This document shows, piece after piece, positions 36,005-45,159 of a stretch of 64,000 bases of DNA. The notes below the pieces were generated by a model that was given only the letters and a program-made list of their open reading frames with translations, was not told the origin of the DNA and searched no databases. Source of the DNA: Bacteroidota bacterium (GTDB taxonomy: Bacteria > Bacteroidota > Bacteroidia > Cytophagales > Cyclobacteriaceae); NCBI GenBank assembly GCA_018267135.1, contig JAFDZA010000002.1:218018-282017 (forward strand), read 5' to 3'. Positions within the stretch are counted from its first letter, which is position 1, and each line of letters starts with the position of its first letter. The translations under genes and the position numbers were made by a program.

Positions 36005-37006
36005 ATGATCCGAACTGATTGGTCGTTACCAGAAATTCACGACCTATATACCCGCCCGTTGCTCGACTTGATTTTTCAGGCAGCCGTTGTTCACCGCGAA
36101 AATAAATCGTATGCCGAAGTGCAGGTAAGCAGCCTGATCTCTATTAAAACAGGCGGATGCAAAGAAGATTGTTCGTATTGCCCGCAAGCGGCCCGTTACC
36201 AAACCGATATAGAAGTAGAGCCATTGATGTCGCTCGAACGGGTAATGGAGAAAGCTGAAGCGGCTAAAGCTAACGGAGCCTCCCGGCTTTGCTTGGGGGC
36301 CGCCTGGCGCGAGGTGCGCAATAATAAAGATTTCGACCGGGTACTTGAAATGGTTTCGCATGTAAACAACATGGGCCTGGAGGTGTGCTGCACACTGGGG
36401 ATGCTTACCTACGAGCAGGCACAACGTCTGAAAGAGGCCGGGTGCTTTGCCTACAACCACAACATAGATACATCGAGCGAGAATTATCACAACATTATTA
36501 CCACCCGCCACTTTGAAGATCGCCTGCATACTTTACACAATGTGCGGAAGGCAAAACTGAGCGTATGCACGGGCGGCATTGTGGGGCTTGGCGAAACTGA
36601 TGACGATCGCATAAAAATGCTACACACCTTAAGTACGATGGAAGTGCACCCCGATTCGGTTCCGATCAACGCATTGGTTCCCGTAAAAGGAACTCCCCTT
36701 GAAAACAACGAACGGGTTTCCATAGATATCATGGTGCGTATGATTGCCACCGCCCGCATCCTGATGCCGAGAAGTATGATGCGCCTGTCGGCCGGACGAA
36801 ATGAAATGAGCCTGGCCGAGCAAGCCTTGTGTTTTATGGCCGGTGCCAATTCCATCTTTGCCGGAGAGAAATTACTAACTACCCCCAACCCGGATTTTGA
36901 TCAGGATCGGGAGATGTTTAAAACGCTGGGGCTCACTCCCCGCCAACCATTTAAAGAGACGAACCATCAAACCGAAACGATCGGTGAAGCCCAGCCACAC
37001 CTTTGA
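36005..37006 (+). CDS. bioB: Biotin synthase
   Basis: The 333-residue radical-SAM protein has the cluster motif CKEDCSYC, the CCTLGML and NHNIDTS segments and the second-cluster residues (Cys in TCTGG-like VCTGGIVGLGE, Arg in RLSAGRNEMS). It inserts sulphur into dethiobiotin. It is the first gene of bioB-F-D-A. Confidence 0.97.
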   Translation: MIRTDWSLPEIHDLYTRPLLDLIFQAAVVHRENKSYAEVQVSSLISIKTGGCKEDCSYCPQAARYQTDIEVEPLMSLERVMEKAEAAKANGASRLCLGAAWREVRNNKDFDRVLEMVSHVNNMGLEVCCTLGMLTYEQAQRLKEAGCFAYNHNIDTSSENYHNIITTRHFEDRLHTLHNVRKAKLSVCTGGIVGLGETDDDRIKMLHTLSTMEVHPDSVPINALVPVKGTPLENNERVSIDIMVRMIATARILMPRSMMRLSAGRNEMSLAEQALCFMAGANSIFAGEKLLTTPNPDFDQDREMFKTLGLTPRQPFKETNHQTETIGEAQPHL

Positions 37007-38096
37007 GGCAGCTCTGCAACGTAAACTGGAGGAACGGAAAGAGCAGGGACTTTATCGTAGTTTGGTTTGTAGTAATGGACTGATTGATTTTGCTTCTAAC
37101 GATTATCTCGGCTTTGCACGCCAATCTATTTTAGGAAAAGGAAGCAGTAACCTGCAGGGTGCCACCGGTTCGAGGCTGATCTCGGGCCACTCGCCTGAGG
37201 CGGAAAGAGCCGAAAAAAAAATAGCTTCCTTTCACCGGACTCAAGCCGCTTTAATCTTTAACTCGGGCTACATGGCCAACATTGGTTTGTGTTCGGCCAT
37301 AGCCGGCAAAAATGATACGTTTGTTTGCGATGAACTCCTCCACGCCAGTTTAATTGACGGCATTCGCCTGAGTTTTGCCAAGAGGTTAAAATTTAAACAT
37401 AATGCGGTAGCCGATCTGGAACAAAAACTAAAAAAAGCCAAAGGCAACAAGTTTGTGGTGGTAGAATCTTTGTACTCGATGGATGGCGATGAAGCTCCCC
37501 TCAAAGAAATGGCAGAAGTGTGCGAACAACACAAGGCCTATTTAATAGTAGATGAAGCGCACGCCACCGGAGTTTGGGGCGAACAGGGAGAAGGACTGGT
37601 TTGCCAATTACGATTGGAAGAGAAAGTGTTTGCTGCTATTTATACATTCGGAAAAGCCCTGGGGCTGCATGGAGCGGCCATCACCGGAAGTGAAACTTTG
37701 CGTAACTATCTTATCAATTTTGCGAGACCTTTCATTTATGCTACGGCATTGCCCCCTCACACTTATAGCCAGATTGAGGCGGCTTACCATCGGCTTCCAT
37801 CGGCTAACCGTGAGCGATTAGTTGAACTGATTGCCTATTTTAGCCAAGCCACTCAGGCATGCCATCGCTTTAGTTTTTTAAAAAGCCGCTCGCAAATACA
37901 AGGTGTAGTTGTGCCGGGAAACAAGCAGGCTAAAGCATTAGCCGATCATCTGTTTCAAAAAGGAATTTATGCCAAAGCCATCCTTTCTCCAACGGTGCCG
38001 GCCGGGCAAGAGCGAATACGTATTTGCCTGCACAACTTTAACACTCAATCGGAAATCGATTTTCTTCTGAGAGAAATAAAAAATTTTAAAGAATGA
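36984..38096 (+). CDS. bioF: 8-amino-7-oxononanoate synthase
   Basis: The GTG at 36984 (MKPSHTFEAALQRKL) gives 370 residues, close to the family length; the longer frame from 36897 lies almost fully inside bioB and is unlikely. It has the PLP-lysine in FGKALGLHGAA, the DEAHATGVWGEQG motif and a glycine-rich SNDYLGFA start. It condenses pimeloyl thioester and alanine. It overlaps bioB by 23 bp and bioD by 4 bp. Confidence 0.9.
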   Translation: MKPSHTFEAALQRKLEERKEQGLYRSLVCSNGLIDFASNDYLGFARQSILGKGSSNLQGATGSRLISGHSPEAERAEKKIASFHRTQAALIFNSGYMANIGLCSAIAGKNDTFVCDELLHASLIDGIRLSFAKRLKFKHNAVADLEQKLKKAKGNKFVVVESLYSMDGDEAPLKEMAEVCEQHKAYLIVDEAHATGVWGEQGEGLVCQLRLEEKVFAAIYTFGKALGLHGAAITGSETLRNYLINFARPFIYATALPPHTYSQIEAAYHRLPSANRERLVELIAYFSQATQACHRFSFLKSRSQIQGVVVPGNKQAKALADHLFQKGIYAKAILSPTVPAGQERIRICLHNFNTQSEIDFLLREIKNFKE

Positions 38097-38716
38097 ATAT
38101 AGCCGTTGCAGGTATCCACACAGGGATAGGTAAAACCGTTTGCTCGGCCGTGATTTGCCAGGCACTGGGGTTTGATTACTGGAAACCGGTGCAAGCGGGC
38201 GAACTGGATAATACCGATAGTCAGTTGGTTCAACGCTTGGTAAGCAACACGACTTGCCAAATTCATGCAGAGCGTTTTCGATTAAAGAAAGCAGCATCGC
38301 CACACGATGCGGCCGCTCATGAAAATATTTCAATCTCACGGGATGATTTTCAGATTCCATCTACCCAAAATAACCTTTTAATTGAAACGGCCGGAGGGCT
38401 GATGAGCCCACTGAATACAAATTTTTTGAATATTAATTTGCTCGAGCACTTGAATCTTCCGGTTGTACTGGTGTCGAACAATTATCTCGGAAGCATTAAC
38501 CATACCTTACTTAGTTGTGAAGCAATGAAACATAGAAACCTTAACGTTCTTGGGCTTGTGTTGGTGGGCAACTCGGTGAGGTCCTCCGAAGAATTTATTT
38601 TGCAGCACACACACCTTCCTCATCTTTTTTCAATTCCATTATTTAAGAAGTTAGATCGGGCAACCATAAAAGAATTTGCCACACCGGAAAAAATAAAAAT
38701 TCCTTTTTATGACTGA
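38093..38716 (+). CDS. bioD: Dethiobiotin synthetase
   Basis: The 207-residue protein has the P-loop GIHTGIGKTV, KPVQAGELDNTD and the ETAGGLMSPL segment. It forms the ureido ring of dethiobiotin from DAPA, CO2 and ATP. It overlaps both its neighbours (bioF by 4 bp, bioA by 8 bp), so translation is coupled. Confidence 0.93.
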   Translation: MNIAVAGIHTGIGKTVCSAVICQALGFDYWKPVQAGELDNTDSQLVQRLVSNTTCQIHAERFRLKKAASPHDAAAHENISISRDDFQIPSTQNNLLIETAGGLMSPLNTNFLNINLLEHLNLPVVLVSNNYLGSINHTLLSCEAMKHRNLNVLGLVLVGNSVRSSEEFILQHTHLPHLFSIPLFKKLDRATIKEFATPEKIKIPFYD

Positions 38717-40022
38717 GTCCGATTACCCGGTATGGCATCCTTTCACAGCCATGAAAGCGCCCCACGCACCCATACAAATTGAGCGGGCAAAAGATTGTAC
38801 GCTGTATGCCGCGCAGGGAAAAGAATATATTGATGCCATTTCATCCTGGTGGGTAAACATCCACGGTCATGCTAACCCCACCATTGCGCAACGTATTGCC
38901 GAGCAGGCCAACCAATTAGAACATGTAATTTTTGCCGGGTTTACACATACTCCGGCTATTGACTTAGCCAATGGATTGTTAAAAATTTTGAATCATCAAT
39001 TTGCTAAAGTATTCTTTTCTGATGATGGTTCTACCTGCGTAGAGGTGGCTATTAAAATGGCGCTTCAGTTTTGGACGAACCAAGGCATTCATAACAAAAT
39101 AAAAATAATCGCTTTCGAAAATGCCTACCATGGCGATACGTTTGGCGCCATGAGTATTGGCCAGCGAAGTACGTTTACGACTGCTTTTCAAAAACTTTTG
39201 TTCGATGTTCACTTCATTCCTACTCCGCATGCCGGAAATGTCGAAGAGGTGAAAGAAACACTTACATCTTTGATAGAGAGAGGAGATGTGGCTGCCTTTA
39301 TTTTTGAGCCGCTCGTGCAAGGTGCCAGCGGCATGTTGATGCACCAGGCCGAACAGCTCGATGAATTAATTGCCGTGGCACATCAGCATGATATTATTTG
39401 TATTGCGGATGAAGTAATGACGGGCTTTGGCCGAACCGGTAAAAATTTTGCCATTCAACATTTGCTAAACACGCCCGATATCATTTGCCTGTCAAAAGGA
39501 ATTACCGGAGGTTTTCTTCCCCTCGGGGTTACCCTTTGCTCTCAAAAGATAGTGGATGTATTTTATTCTCGAGATAAGGATAAAACCTTTTATCATGGCC
39601 ACTCCTACACCGCTAACCCGTTAGCCTGTGCGGCTGCCAATGCCAGTTTACAATTACTGATGGAAGAAAAATGTCAACAGCAAATTCGAAATATATCGGC
39701 CCGCCATGCGCGGTTCAAAGAAAAGATTTTGAATAATCTGTTTGTGAGAGAAGTGCGGCAAACCGGCACTATCGTGGCATTTGATCTGCATACAAAAGAA
39801 AACTCTTCCTACTTTCATTCTATCCGGGATGAGGTGTATCATTTCTGTCTTGACCATGGGGTGCTCTTGCGTCCGCTGGGAAATGTGTTATACATTATGC
39901 CACCCTACTGTATTACGGAAGCCGAACTGACCCGTGTTTATAGCGTTATTGAAAAACTAATCGAAACTTTTAGTGCACGCTATGAAGGTACAGAAACCAA
40001 ACGGGGGAGTCGTTTAAAATAA
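38709..40022 (+). CDS. bioA: Adenosylmethionine-8-amino-7-oxononanoate aminotransferase
   Basis: The 437-residue class III aminotransferase has YAAQGKEYIDAISSWWVNIH, FSDDGSTCVEVAIKMA, CIADEVMTGFGRTG and the PLP lysine in CLSKGITGGFLPLGVTL. It turns KAPA into DAPA using SAM as amino donor. It is the last gene of the bio operon and converges with clpX only 3 bp away, with no clear terminator between. bioC and bioH are not in the window. Confidence 0.95.
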   Translation: MTESDYPVWHPFTAMKAPHAPIQIERAKDCTLYAAQGKEYIDAISSWWVNIHGHANPTIAQRIAEQANQLEHVIFAGFTHTPAIDLANGLLKILNHQFAKVFFSDDGSTCVEVAIKMALQFWTNQGIHNKIKIIAFENAYHGDTFGAMSIGQRSTFTTAFQKLLFDVHFIPTPHAGNVEEVKETLTSLIERGDVAAFIFEPLVQGASGMLMHQAEQLDELIAVAHQHDIICIADEVMTGFGRTGKNFAIQHLLNTPDIICLSKGITGGFLPLGVTLCSQKIVDVFYSRDKDKTFYHGHSYTANPLACAAANASLQLLMEEKCQQQIRNISARHARFKEKILNNLFVREVRQTGTIVAFDLHTKENSSYFHSIRDEVYHFCLDHGVLLRPLGNVLYIMPPYCITEAELTRVYSVIEKLIETFSARYEGTETKRGSRLK

Positions 40023-40025
40023 AAA

Positions 40026-41261
40026 TCAGGCTACTTTTAATTTACTGTAATGCGATTTGCCAAATTTATTTTCAGCATAAGCACGGTTGATGATAAGTTT
40101 ATCTACGCTTTTGTCGGAGGGCAACTCAAACATGGCATCGTTAACGATGGCTTCGCACACTGAACGTAGCCCGCGGGCTCCCAGTTTATATTCAACCGCT
40201 TTCTCCACAATAAAGTCGAGAGCTCCTTCTTTAAATTCCAAATCAATGTTCTCCATCTCAAACAACTTCTTGTATTGTTTGATGAGTGCATTTTTTGGTT
40301 CAGTCAAAATTTTTCTTAAAGCGGTATGGTCGAGCGGGTTCAAATAAGAAACGACCGGTAAGCGGCCAATTAATTCGGGTATGAGCCCGAATGTTTTTAA
40401 ATCTTGCGATGAAACAAATTGCAATAAGTTGTCTTTGTCAATGTCGCCTGGATGAAGCCCATCGGAAGAAGCGGTAAACCCGAGTGGCCGGGTATTCAGC
40501 CTACGGCCAATAACTTTCGACATGCCTTCAAAGGCACCGCCACAGATAAATAAAATATTTTCGGTGTTTACCGTAATCATTTTTTGGTCGGGGTGTTTAC
40601 GGCCGCCTTGCGGAGGTACATTTACCGCGGTGCCCTCTAATAATTTTAACAGAGCTTGTTGCACTCCTTCCCCGCTTACATCGCGTGTAATAGAAGGATT
40701 GTCTGACTTGCGCGCGATTTTGTCGATTTCATCGATGTAAACAATTCCGCGCTCGGCTGCTTCGGTGTTGTAGTCGGCAGCTTGCAGCAGGCGAGTTAAA
40801 ATGCTTTCTACATCTTCGCCCACATAGCCGGCTTCGGTTAAAACCGTGGCATCGGCTATGCAGAAGGGTACTTGTAAAATTTTAGCAAGGGTTCGGGCTA
40901 AGTAGGTTTTGCCGGTACCGGTTTCGCCCACCATAATGATGTTCGATTTTTCAATCTGTACATCATTGTCTATTTTTCGCTGGGTAAGTCGTTTGTAATG
41001 ATTGTAAACGGCCACACTCATGACACGCTTGGCATCATCCTGGCCGATCACATATTCATCTAAGAATTTTTTTATTTCGCGAGGCTTAATCAGTTTAAAG
41101 TTGGGCAAAGAGCCGGCCTCTACTTTATTTTTTTTCTCCTCGCTTAAAATCTGGTTGGCCTGGGTTACGCATTTGTCGCAGATATGTGCATGAATTCCCG
41201 AGATCATCAGATCTACGTCTTTCTTGTTGCGCCCGCAAAATGAACAAGTTACTTCGGCCAT
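40026..41261 (-). CDS. clpX: ATP-dependent Clp protease ATP-binding subunit ClpX
   Basis: The 411-residue protein begins with the zinc-binding domain ([17 protein letters not shown]), then Walker A GETGTGKT, pore loop GYVGEDVES, Walker [11 protein letters not shown] and the C-terminal sensor GARGLRS. It unfolds substrates for ClpP. It lies downstream of clpP on the same strand, but a hairpin terminator stands between them. Confidence 0.97.
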   Translation of the reverse strand: MAEVTCSFCGRNKKDVDLMISGIHAHICDKCVTQANQILSEEKKNKVEAGSLPNFKLIKPREIKKFLDEYVIGQDDAKRVMSVAVYNHYKRLTQRKIDNDVQIEKSNIIMVGETGTGKTYLARTLAKILQVPFCIADATVLTEAGYVGEDVESILTRLLQAADYNTEAAERGIVYIDEIDKIARKSDNPSITRDVSGEGVQQALLKLLEGTAVNVPPQGGRKHPDQKMITVNTENILFICGGAFEGMSKVIGRRLNTRPLGFTASSDGLHPGDIDKDNLLQFVSSQDLKTFGLIPELIGRLPVVSYLNPLDHTALRKILTEPKNALIKQYKKLFEMENIDLEFKEGALDFIVEKAVEYKLGARGLRSVCEAIVNDAMFELPSDKSVDKLIINRAYAENKFGKSHYSKLKVA

Positions 41262-41340
41262 GAATTAATCAGTTGATTGGTAGATGGCTATGAGCCAGTT
41301 GGCAAAGGTAACTTTTTATCATCCTATTTCCCAATATAAA

Positions 41341-41368
41341 ATCAGCCAACGGAGAGCCGTTAGCTGAT
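41341..41368 (-). terminator. Terminator between clpP and clpX
   Basis: On the minus strand ATCAGCTAACGG, loop CTCT, CCGTTGGCTGAT followed by a T-rich run. One stem position is a wobble. It suggests that clpX has its own promoter or partial read-through. Confidence 0.7.
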
Positions 41369-41388
41369 GAATTGGGTTAAAGAAGAGA

Positions 41389-42081
41389 CTATTTTTTATT
41401 GCGCTCCAACACCTCGTCAATCAGGCCATACGTCTTGGCCTCGGCTGCGCGCATCCAGTAATCGCGGTCAGAGTCTTTTTCAATTTTTTCGTAGGTCTGG
41501 CCACTGTGCTGGGAGAGGATCGTGTACAAATCTTTTTTTAGCTCCAATGTTTGGCGCATAGAAATCTCCATATCAGAAGAAGTTCCCTGCATACCGGCTG
41601 AAGGCTGGTGAATCATGATACGAGAATGAGGAAGTCCTGAACGTTTTTTGGCTGTTCCGGCTGCCAGAAGAACGGCTCCCATCGAGGCGGCCATGCCGGT
41701 GCAAATAGTAGCTACATCAGGATTTACATACTGCATGGTATCGTAAATACCCAGGCCTGCATACACCGAACCCCCGGGGCTGTTTACGTACATGATAATA
41801 TCTTTTTTAGGGTCGGACGATTCCAGGAATAACAGTTGAGCTGTGATTACGTTGGCTACGTAATCATCTACGGCAGTGCCAAAAAAAATGATGCGGTCGG
41901 CCATCAGGCGCGAGAATACATCAATTACCGTGGCACGCATTTGCCGTTCTTCCACAATGTTGGGTGTCATCCCTAACACGGTATGGGCATTTTCATTTAC
42001 AAATTTTGTGTAGCTGTCGAACGCATTGCCACTCATGCCCATGTGGTGAACTGCGTATTTGCGAAATTCGTTGTGGTTCAT
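41389..42081 (-). CDS. clpP: ATP-dependent Clp protease proteolytic subunit ClpP
   Basis: The 230-residue protein carries the catalytic serine in GMAASMGAVLLAAG, the histidine in HSRIMIHQPSAGMQG and the aspartate in EKDSDRDYWM. The N-terminus has about 35 residues more than the mature core, in line with a propeptide. It forms the degradation chamber for ClpX. Confidence 0.96.
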   Translation of the reverse strand: MNHNEFRKYAVHHMGMSGNAFDSYTKFVNENAHTVLGMTPNIVEERQMRATVIDVFSRLMADRIIFFGTAVDDYVANVITAQLLFLESSDPKKDIIMYVNSPGGSVYAGLGIYDTMQYVNPDVATICTGMAASMGAVLLAAGTAKKRSGLPHSRIMIHQPSAGMQGTSSDMEISMRQTLELKKDLYTILSQHSGQTYEKIEKDSDRDYWMRAAEAKTYGLIDEVLERNKK

Positions 42082-42368
42082 ATTTGGATTTTGTCTTTAA
42101 TAGTCGCTTTTGATTTGATTTTATTGCCAAGTTGATTCAAAAAATCAAATAAAAAAAGTTTGCCCCGGATGCTGCATTAGGAATACATCCTCTGCCCATA
42201 GGAATTGACGAGGGCTGACGAAAACGCCTGCCTTGTCAAGGTTTAACCCTGACAATGAAAATCACCCATTAGATTTTATCGTTACCCGCATAATGTTTGA
42301 TTTTCTATTGCATGATTGGGGTTTTAGAAATTCAACTTTTGGTTAATCATTTTAGGGGGAGACAACGG
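42082..42368. other. Gap upstream of clpP with a TTGTCA-type hairpin
   Basis: No gene is seen. A 9-bp hairpin (TTGTCAAGG, loop TTTAA, CCCTGACAA; one mismatch) lies at 42233-42255 and has the look of a dispersed palindromic repeat. The AT-rich part next to clpP is its likely promoter region. Confidence 0.45.
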
Positions 42369-42518
42369 TTCAGAATAAATCAATTTCCAAGGCCTGTGGG
42401 CAGAGGTAAATTTTGCTTTACCGGCATTATGTTCGGCTACTCTGCGTTGTAGATCTTGCGTCATACCCACCTATTTGAGGTGGTTGCTTTCCGTTTGCAA
42501 GACATATACGTACCACAT
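42369..42518 (-). pseudogene. GIY-YIG nuclease fragment, copy 1
   Basis: This is a truncated copy of the N-terminal two thirds of the GIY-YIG gene at 42599-42856, with the same in-frame TAG. The homology stops abruptly at 42369, after LIYSE. Part of the tandem duplication 42369-42932. Confidence 0.75.
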
Positions 42519-42566
42519 TTTGTATTATTTAAAAAAATAAAGCCCTCAGTATTACCGAGGGCTTTG

Positions 42567-42622
42567 TACCCGAGGCCGGAATCCCCGCCTGACCGATGTC
42601 AGTCGGGCAGGGAACCGGCACG
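42567..42622 (-). pseudogene. tRNA-Leu 3' fragment, split by a palindrome
   Basis: Without the 28-bp insertion (42584-42611) these bases equal the last 28 nt of the intact tRNA-Leu at 42905-42932. The break lies in the T loop. It cannot make a tRNA. Confidence 0.8.
42584..42611. repeat. 28-bp palindromic insertion in the tRNA-Leu fragment
   Basis: The insertion pairs CCCGCCTGAC with GTCGGGCAGG (two non-Watson-Crick positions) around CGATGTCA. The intact tRNA-Leu copy gives the empty site, so the insertion limits are exact. It also supplies the stop codon of the neighbouring GIY-YIG frame. Confidence 0.8.
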
Positions 42623-42856
42623 TAATTTTTTTTCGATAAATTTTTTTCCGGCTGCACTCTTCAAATATTTTTCTCTTTTTCGCGCCTGCGTTGAAGTTTC
42701 TAATAGTTCAGAATAAATCAATTTCCAAGGCCTGTGGGCAGAAGTGAATTTTGCTTTACCGGCATTATGTTCGGCTACTCTGCGTTGTAGATCTTGCGTC
42801 ATACCCACCTATTTGAGGTGGTTGCTTTCCGTTTGCAAGACATATACGTACCACAT
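42599..42856 (-). pseudogene. GIY-YIG nuclease gene, copy 2, with in-frame amber stop
   Basis: From ATG at 42856 the frame reads MWYVYVLQTESNHLK, then TAG, then VGMTQDLQRRVAEHNAGKAK and the rest of a single GIY-YIG domain (86 codons). The stop replaces the residue before VGMT, normally a tyrosine. The last residues (RAGSLPD) come from the tRNA fragment and the palindrome. A shorter product could start at the GTG or ATG after the stop, but would lack the GIY strand. Family: small UPF0213/YhbQ-like GIY-YIG proteins. Confidence 0.75.
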
Positions 42857-42869
42857 CTCATTTTATTTA

Positions 42870-42903
42870 AAAAAATAAAGCCCTCAGTATTACCGAGGGC
42901 TTT
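42870..42903 (-). terminator. Terminator of tRNA-Leu
   Basis: On the minus strand AAAGCCCTC pairs with GAGGGCTTT and is followed by a T-rich run. A second copy lies at 42535-42565 in the duplication. Confidence 0.8.
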
Positions 42904-42904
42904 G

Positions 42905-42986
42905 TACCCGAGGCCGGAATCGAACCGGCACGCCTTGCGGCACACGATTTTGAGTCGTGCGCGTCTACCAGTTCCGCCACTCAGGC
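42905..42986 (-). tRNA. tRNA-Leu (anticodon CAA)
   Basis: An 82-nt class II tRNA: acceptor GCCTGAG/CTCGGGT, D arm GTGGCGGAACTGGTAGACGC, anticodon stem CACGA/TCGTG around CTCAAAA, short variable arm and T arm GCCGGTTCGATTCCGGC. Discriminator A. Confidence 0.95.
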
Positions 42987-43117
42987 ATTTGCGAACTTGG
43001 GGTTGCAAATATGGGCAAAACTTGTTTTCTCACAAAATCAGAATGTAAAGTTTCAATAGATATTCAGGCTCTTTTCTGCAAAGAATTTATTGTGCACAGC
43101 TACCGTGCGGTTGCCAC

Positions 43118-44014
43118 TTACGAATCCCGGAAACGAACATAGGTGCCCATAGGCAAATCATTCCCTTGTTTGGGTTTTAGAAAAAATTCACCGTAATCCA
43201 TTTCAGGAGCATGATGAAAATGGGTTTTTACTACATTATATCCTACTGTGGCTGATAACCCTACGGCATACATTGAAAGAATGAAAAACTGATTTTTTGG
43301 TTCGAGTAATTGGCTGCTCAGATAAATTAGTTCATCCAATTTTTCCTGCAGTGTCCATTTTTCTCCATCCGGGCCGCGGCCGTACGGAGGCGGATCCATA
43401 ATAATGCCGTTATATTTATTTCCTCGTTTCACTTCGCGCTTTACAAACTTCAAGGCATCTTCGTACACCCAGCGGATATGATCGAGGTGATTTAACTGTT
43501 GATTTTGGTTAGCCCAGTTCAGCCCCGGCCGCGAAGCATCTACATGGGTAACGTCTGCTCCGGCCATTCGGGCTACCGATGATGCTGCGCCTGTGTAGGC
43601 AAAAAGGTTCAAAATGCGAGCAGGCGTCTTCCAGCTATTAATCGTATCGAAGATAAAATTCCAATTATCGCCTTGTTCGGGAAAAATACCTACATGCCCG
43701 AAACCAGTAAGTGCCAGACGTAACGTGATAGATAATTTAGCGTGCTCATATCGGATATTCCAATTTTCAGGCATATCCGATTTTTTTTTCCAACCGCCCT
43801 TTACCTCATCGCCAAAACGATAATGATTGGTTTGCTCACGGTTAAAGTGGGCATGGCTGATGGTCCTCCATTCTTCATCTGATTTTGTTTTTTTCCAGAT
43901 GGCTTGCGGCTCCGGCCTGATCAGGATGTATTTTCCAAAACGCTCCAACTTTTCGCCCTCGCCCGAGTCGAGTAATTCATACTCTTTCCAGGAAGATGGG
44001 TGAATCAGTTTCAT
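43118..44014 (-). CDS. Class I SAM-dependent methyltransferase, RlmI/COG1092-like
   Basis: The 298-residue protein has the SAM site RILNLFAYTGAASSVARMAG, acidic VDASRPGLNWA and the catalytic motif IIMDPPPYGRGPDGEKW. It is closest to the rRNA m5C methyltransferase group RlmI/YccW, but the N-terminal PUA domain is replaced by a short different domain. Substrate is therefore open. It is on the same strand as the MreB-like gene, with a 14-bp gap. Confidence 0.8.
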   Translation of the reverse strand: MKLIHPSSWKEYELLDSGEGEKLERFGKYILIRPEPQAIWKKTKSDEEWRTISHAHFNREQTNHYRFGDEVKGGWKKKSDMPENWNIRYEHAKLSITLRLALTGFGHVGIFPEQGDNWNFIFDTINSWKTPARILNLFAYTGAASSVARMAGADVTHVDASRPGLNWANQNQQLNHLDHIRWVYEDALKFVKREVKRGNKYNGIIMDPPPYGRGPDGEKWTLQEKLDELIYLSSQLLEPKNQFFILSMYAVGLSATVGYNVVKTHFHHAPEMDYGEFFLKPKQGNDLPMGTYVRFRDS

Positions 44015-44028
44015 GCAGCGCTCTCTTT

Positions 44029-45048
44029 TTAATCAAATAAAACCGGACGAAATTTTTCCGGCTCGCGCAGCACACGCGAAATACCTTTGCTTACCGAAAC
44101 CAAAGGTTCGGCATCTCGGTGCACTTTTAATTGAATATTTTTTTCCAGGCGTTCTTTTAACCCACGCAACAGAGCACTGCCCCCGGTAAGGTAGATTCCA
44201 TTTTGATAAATATCAGCCGACAGCTCGGGCGGGCAAGTTTCTAATGCCTGCACAATAGAATCTTCAATGGAGCGGATAGATTTGTCGAGCATGGCGGCTA
44301 CTTCAGCATAACTGATTTCGCGAACTGTGGGGATGCCCTCCATAATATCTTTTCCCTTTACCCGAAGGGGGGGAGGTTCGTCTATTAGCATCGGCATAGC
44401 CGAACCAATCTGTAGTTTGATCTGCTCGGCTGTTTTCCAACCGATCATCAGGTTATAGTTTCTGCGAAACCAATCTTGTATTTCGGTGGTAAAGGTATCG
44501 CCCGCTACTTTAGTGGACCGAAATACCGCTACCCCCGAAAGCGATATTACCACTATTTCTGTAATGCCCCCACCGATGTCAATTACCATTTTTCCTTCCG
44601 GTTCACGAATATCTAACCCCATACCTACAGCGGCTGCCAGCGGTTCGAAGATGAGGTGCTTGTGCCGGGATGGAAATTGATCCAGCACATCGCGCAACGC
44701 CCGCCTTTCTACCTCGGTGGCATAGTAGGGAATGCCTGAAAGGAGATGATCAAACCCGCCAAACCATTTTTTGGAATGTACCTGCTGTACCATCTTACTA
44801 ATCATGATGGAAGCCGAATTGTAATCGGCAATGACGCCCCATTGCAAAGGTTTAACCGGCTTTAGCTGGCTGTGGTTTTTCTCGAATACCGTAAAAGCTT
44901 CATTGCCCACGGCTTGCACCTGGTGGGTTTCAGTGTCAAAAACAATAAATGAAGGCTGCGAAAACAAAATCTCTTTTTCATCGGAGAATAACGTATTGTT
45001 ATTTCCCAGATCAATAGCCAAGTTTTTGTTTTTTAAGAAAGGCAGCAT
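44029..45048 (-). CDS. mreB: MreB-like actin-family protein
   Basis: The 339-residue protein has the actin-fold signatures AIDLGNNNTLF, the IFEPLAAAVGMGLDI and MVIDIGGGITEIVVISLSGV phosphate loops and the ending YLTGGSALLRGLKERLEKN. It is MreB/Mbl type and should polymerise at the membrane to guide cell-wall growth. mreC and mreD, the usual partners, do not follow, so it may be a paralogue of the main MreB. Confidence 0.85.
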   Translation of the reverse strand: MLPFLKNKNLAIDLGNNNTLFSDEKEILFSQPSFIVFDTETHQVQAVGNEAFTVFEKNHSQLKPVKPLQWGVIADYNSASIMISKMVQQVHSKKWFGGFDHLLSGIPYYATEVERRALRDVLDQFPSRHKHLIFEPLAAAVGMGLDIREPEGKMVIDIGGGITEIVVISLSGVAVFRSTKVAGDTFTTEIQDWFRRNYNLMIGWKTAEQIKLQIGSAMPMLIDEPPPLRVKGKDIMEGIPTVREISYAEVAAMLDKSIRSIEDSIVQALETCPPELSADIYQNGIYLTGGSALLRGLKERLEKNIQLKVHRDAEPLVSVSKGISRVLREPEKFRPVLFD

Positions 45049-45159
45049 AATCTCTCGGTTAATAGCGTACCGGCTAAATATTTATACGATCATTAGCCGG
45101 GTTAAAGATAGTTAAGCGGTTTCAAAAAAAAACTGAATTAAATCCTGATTTGTCAAAAT

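Larger units (their letters stand above)
42369..42932. repeat. Tandem duplication with a 338-bp period
   Basis: The block 42369-42622 (226 bp without a 28-bp insertion) recurs at 42707-42932 with few differences. Each copy contains the start of the GIY-YIG gene, a terminator hairpin (AAAGCCCTC/GAGGGCTTT) and the 3' end of tRNA-Leu. Only the right-hand copy continues into a complete tRNA. Confidence 0.85.

Noticed and set aside
36897..36983. Longer bioF start inside bioB
   Set aside because: The added residues come from the bioB coding region in another frame and have no place in the BioF family.
42567..42622. A second tRNA-Leu
   Set aside because: Only the 3' third is present and it is split in the T loop by 28 bp.
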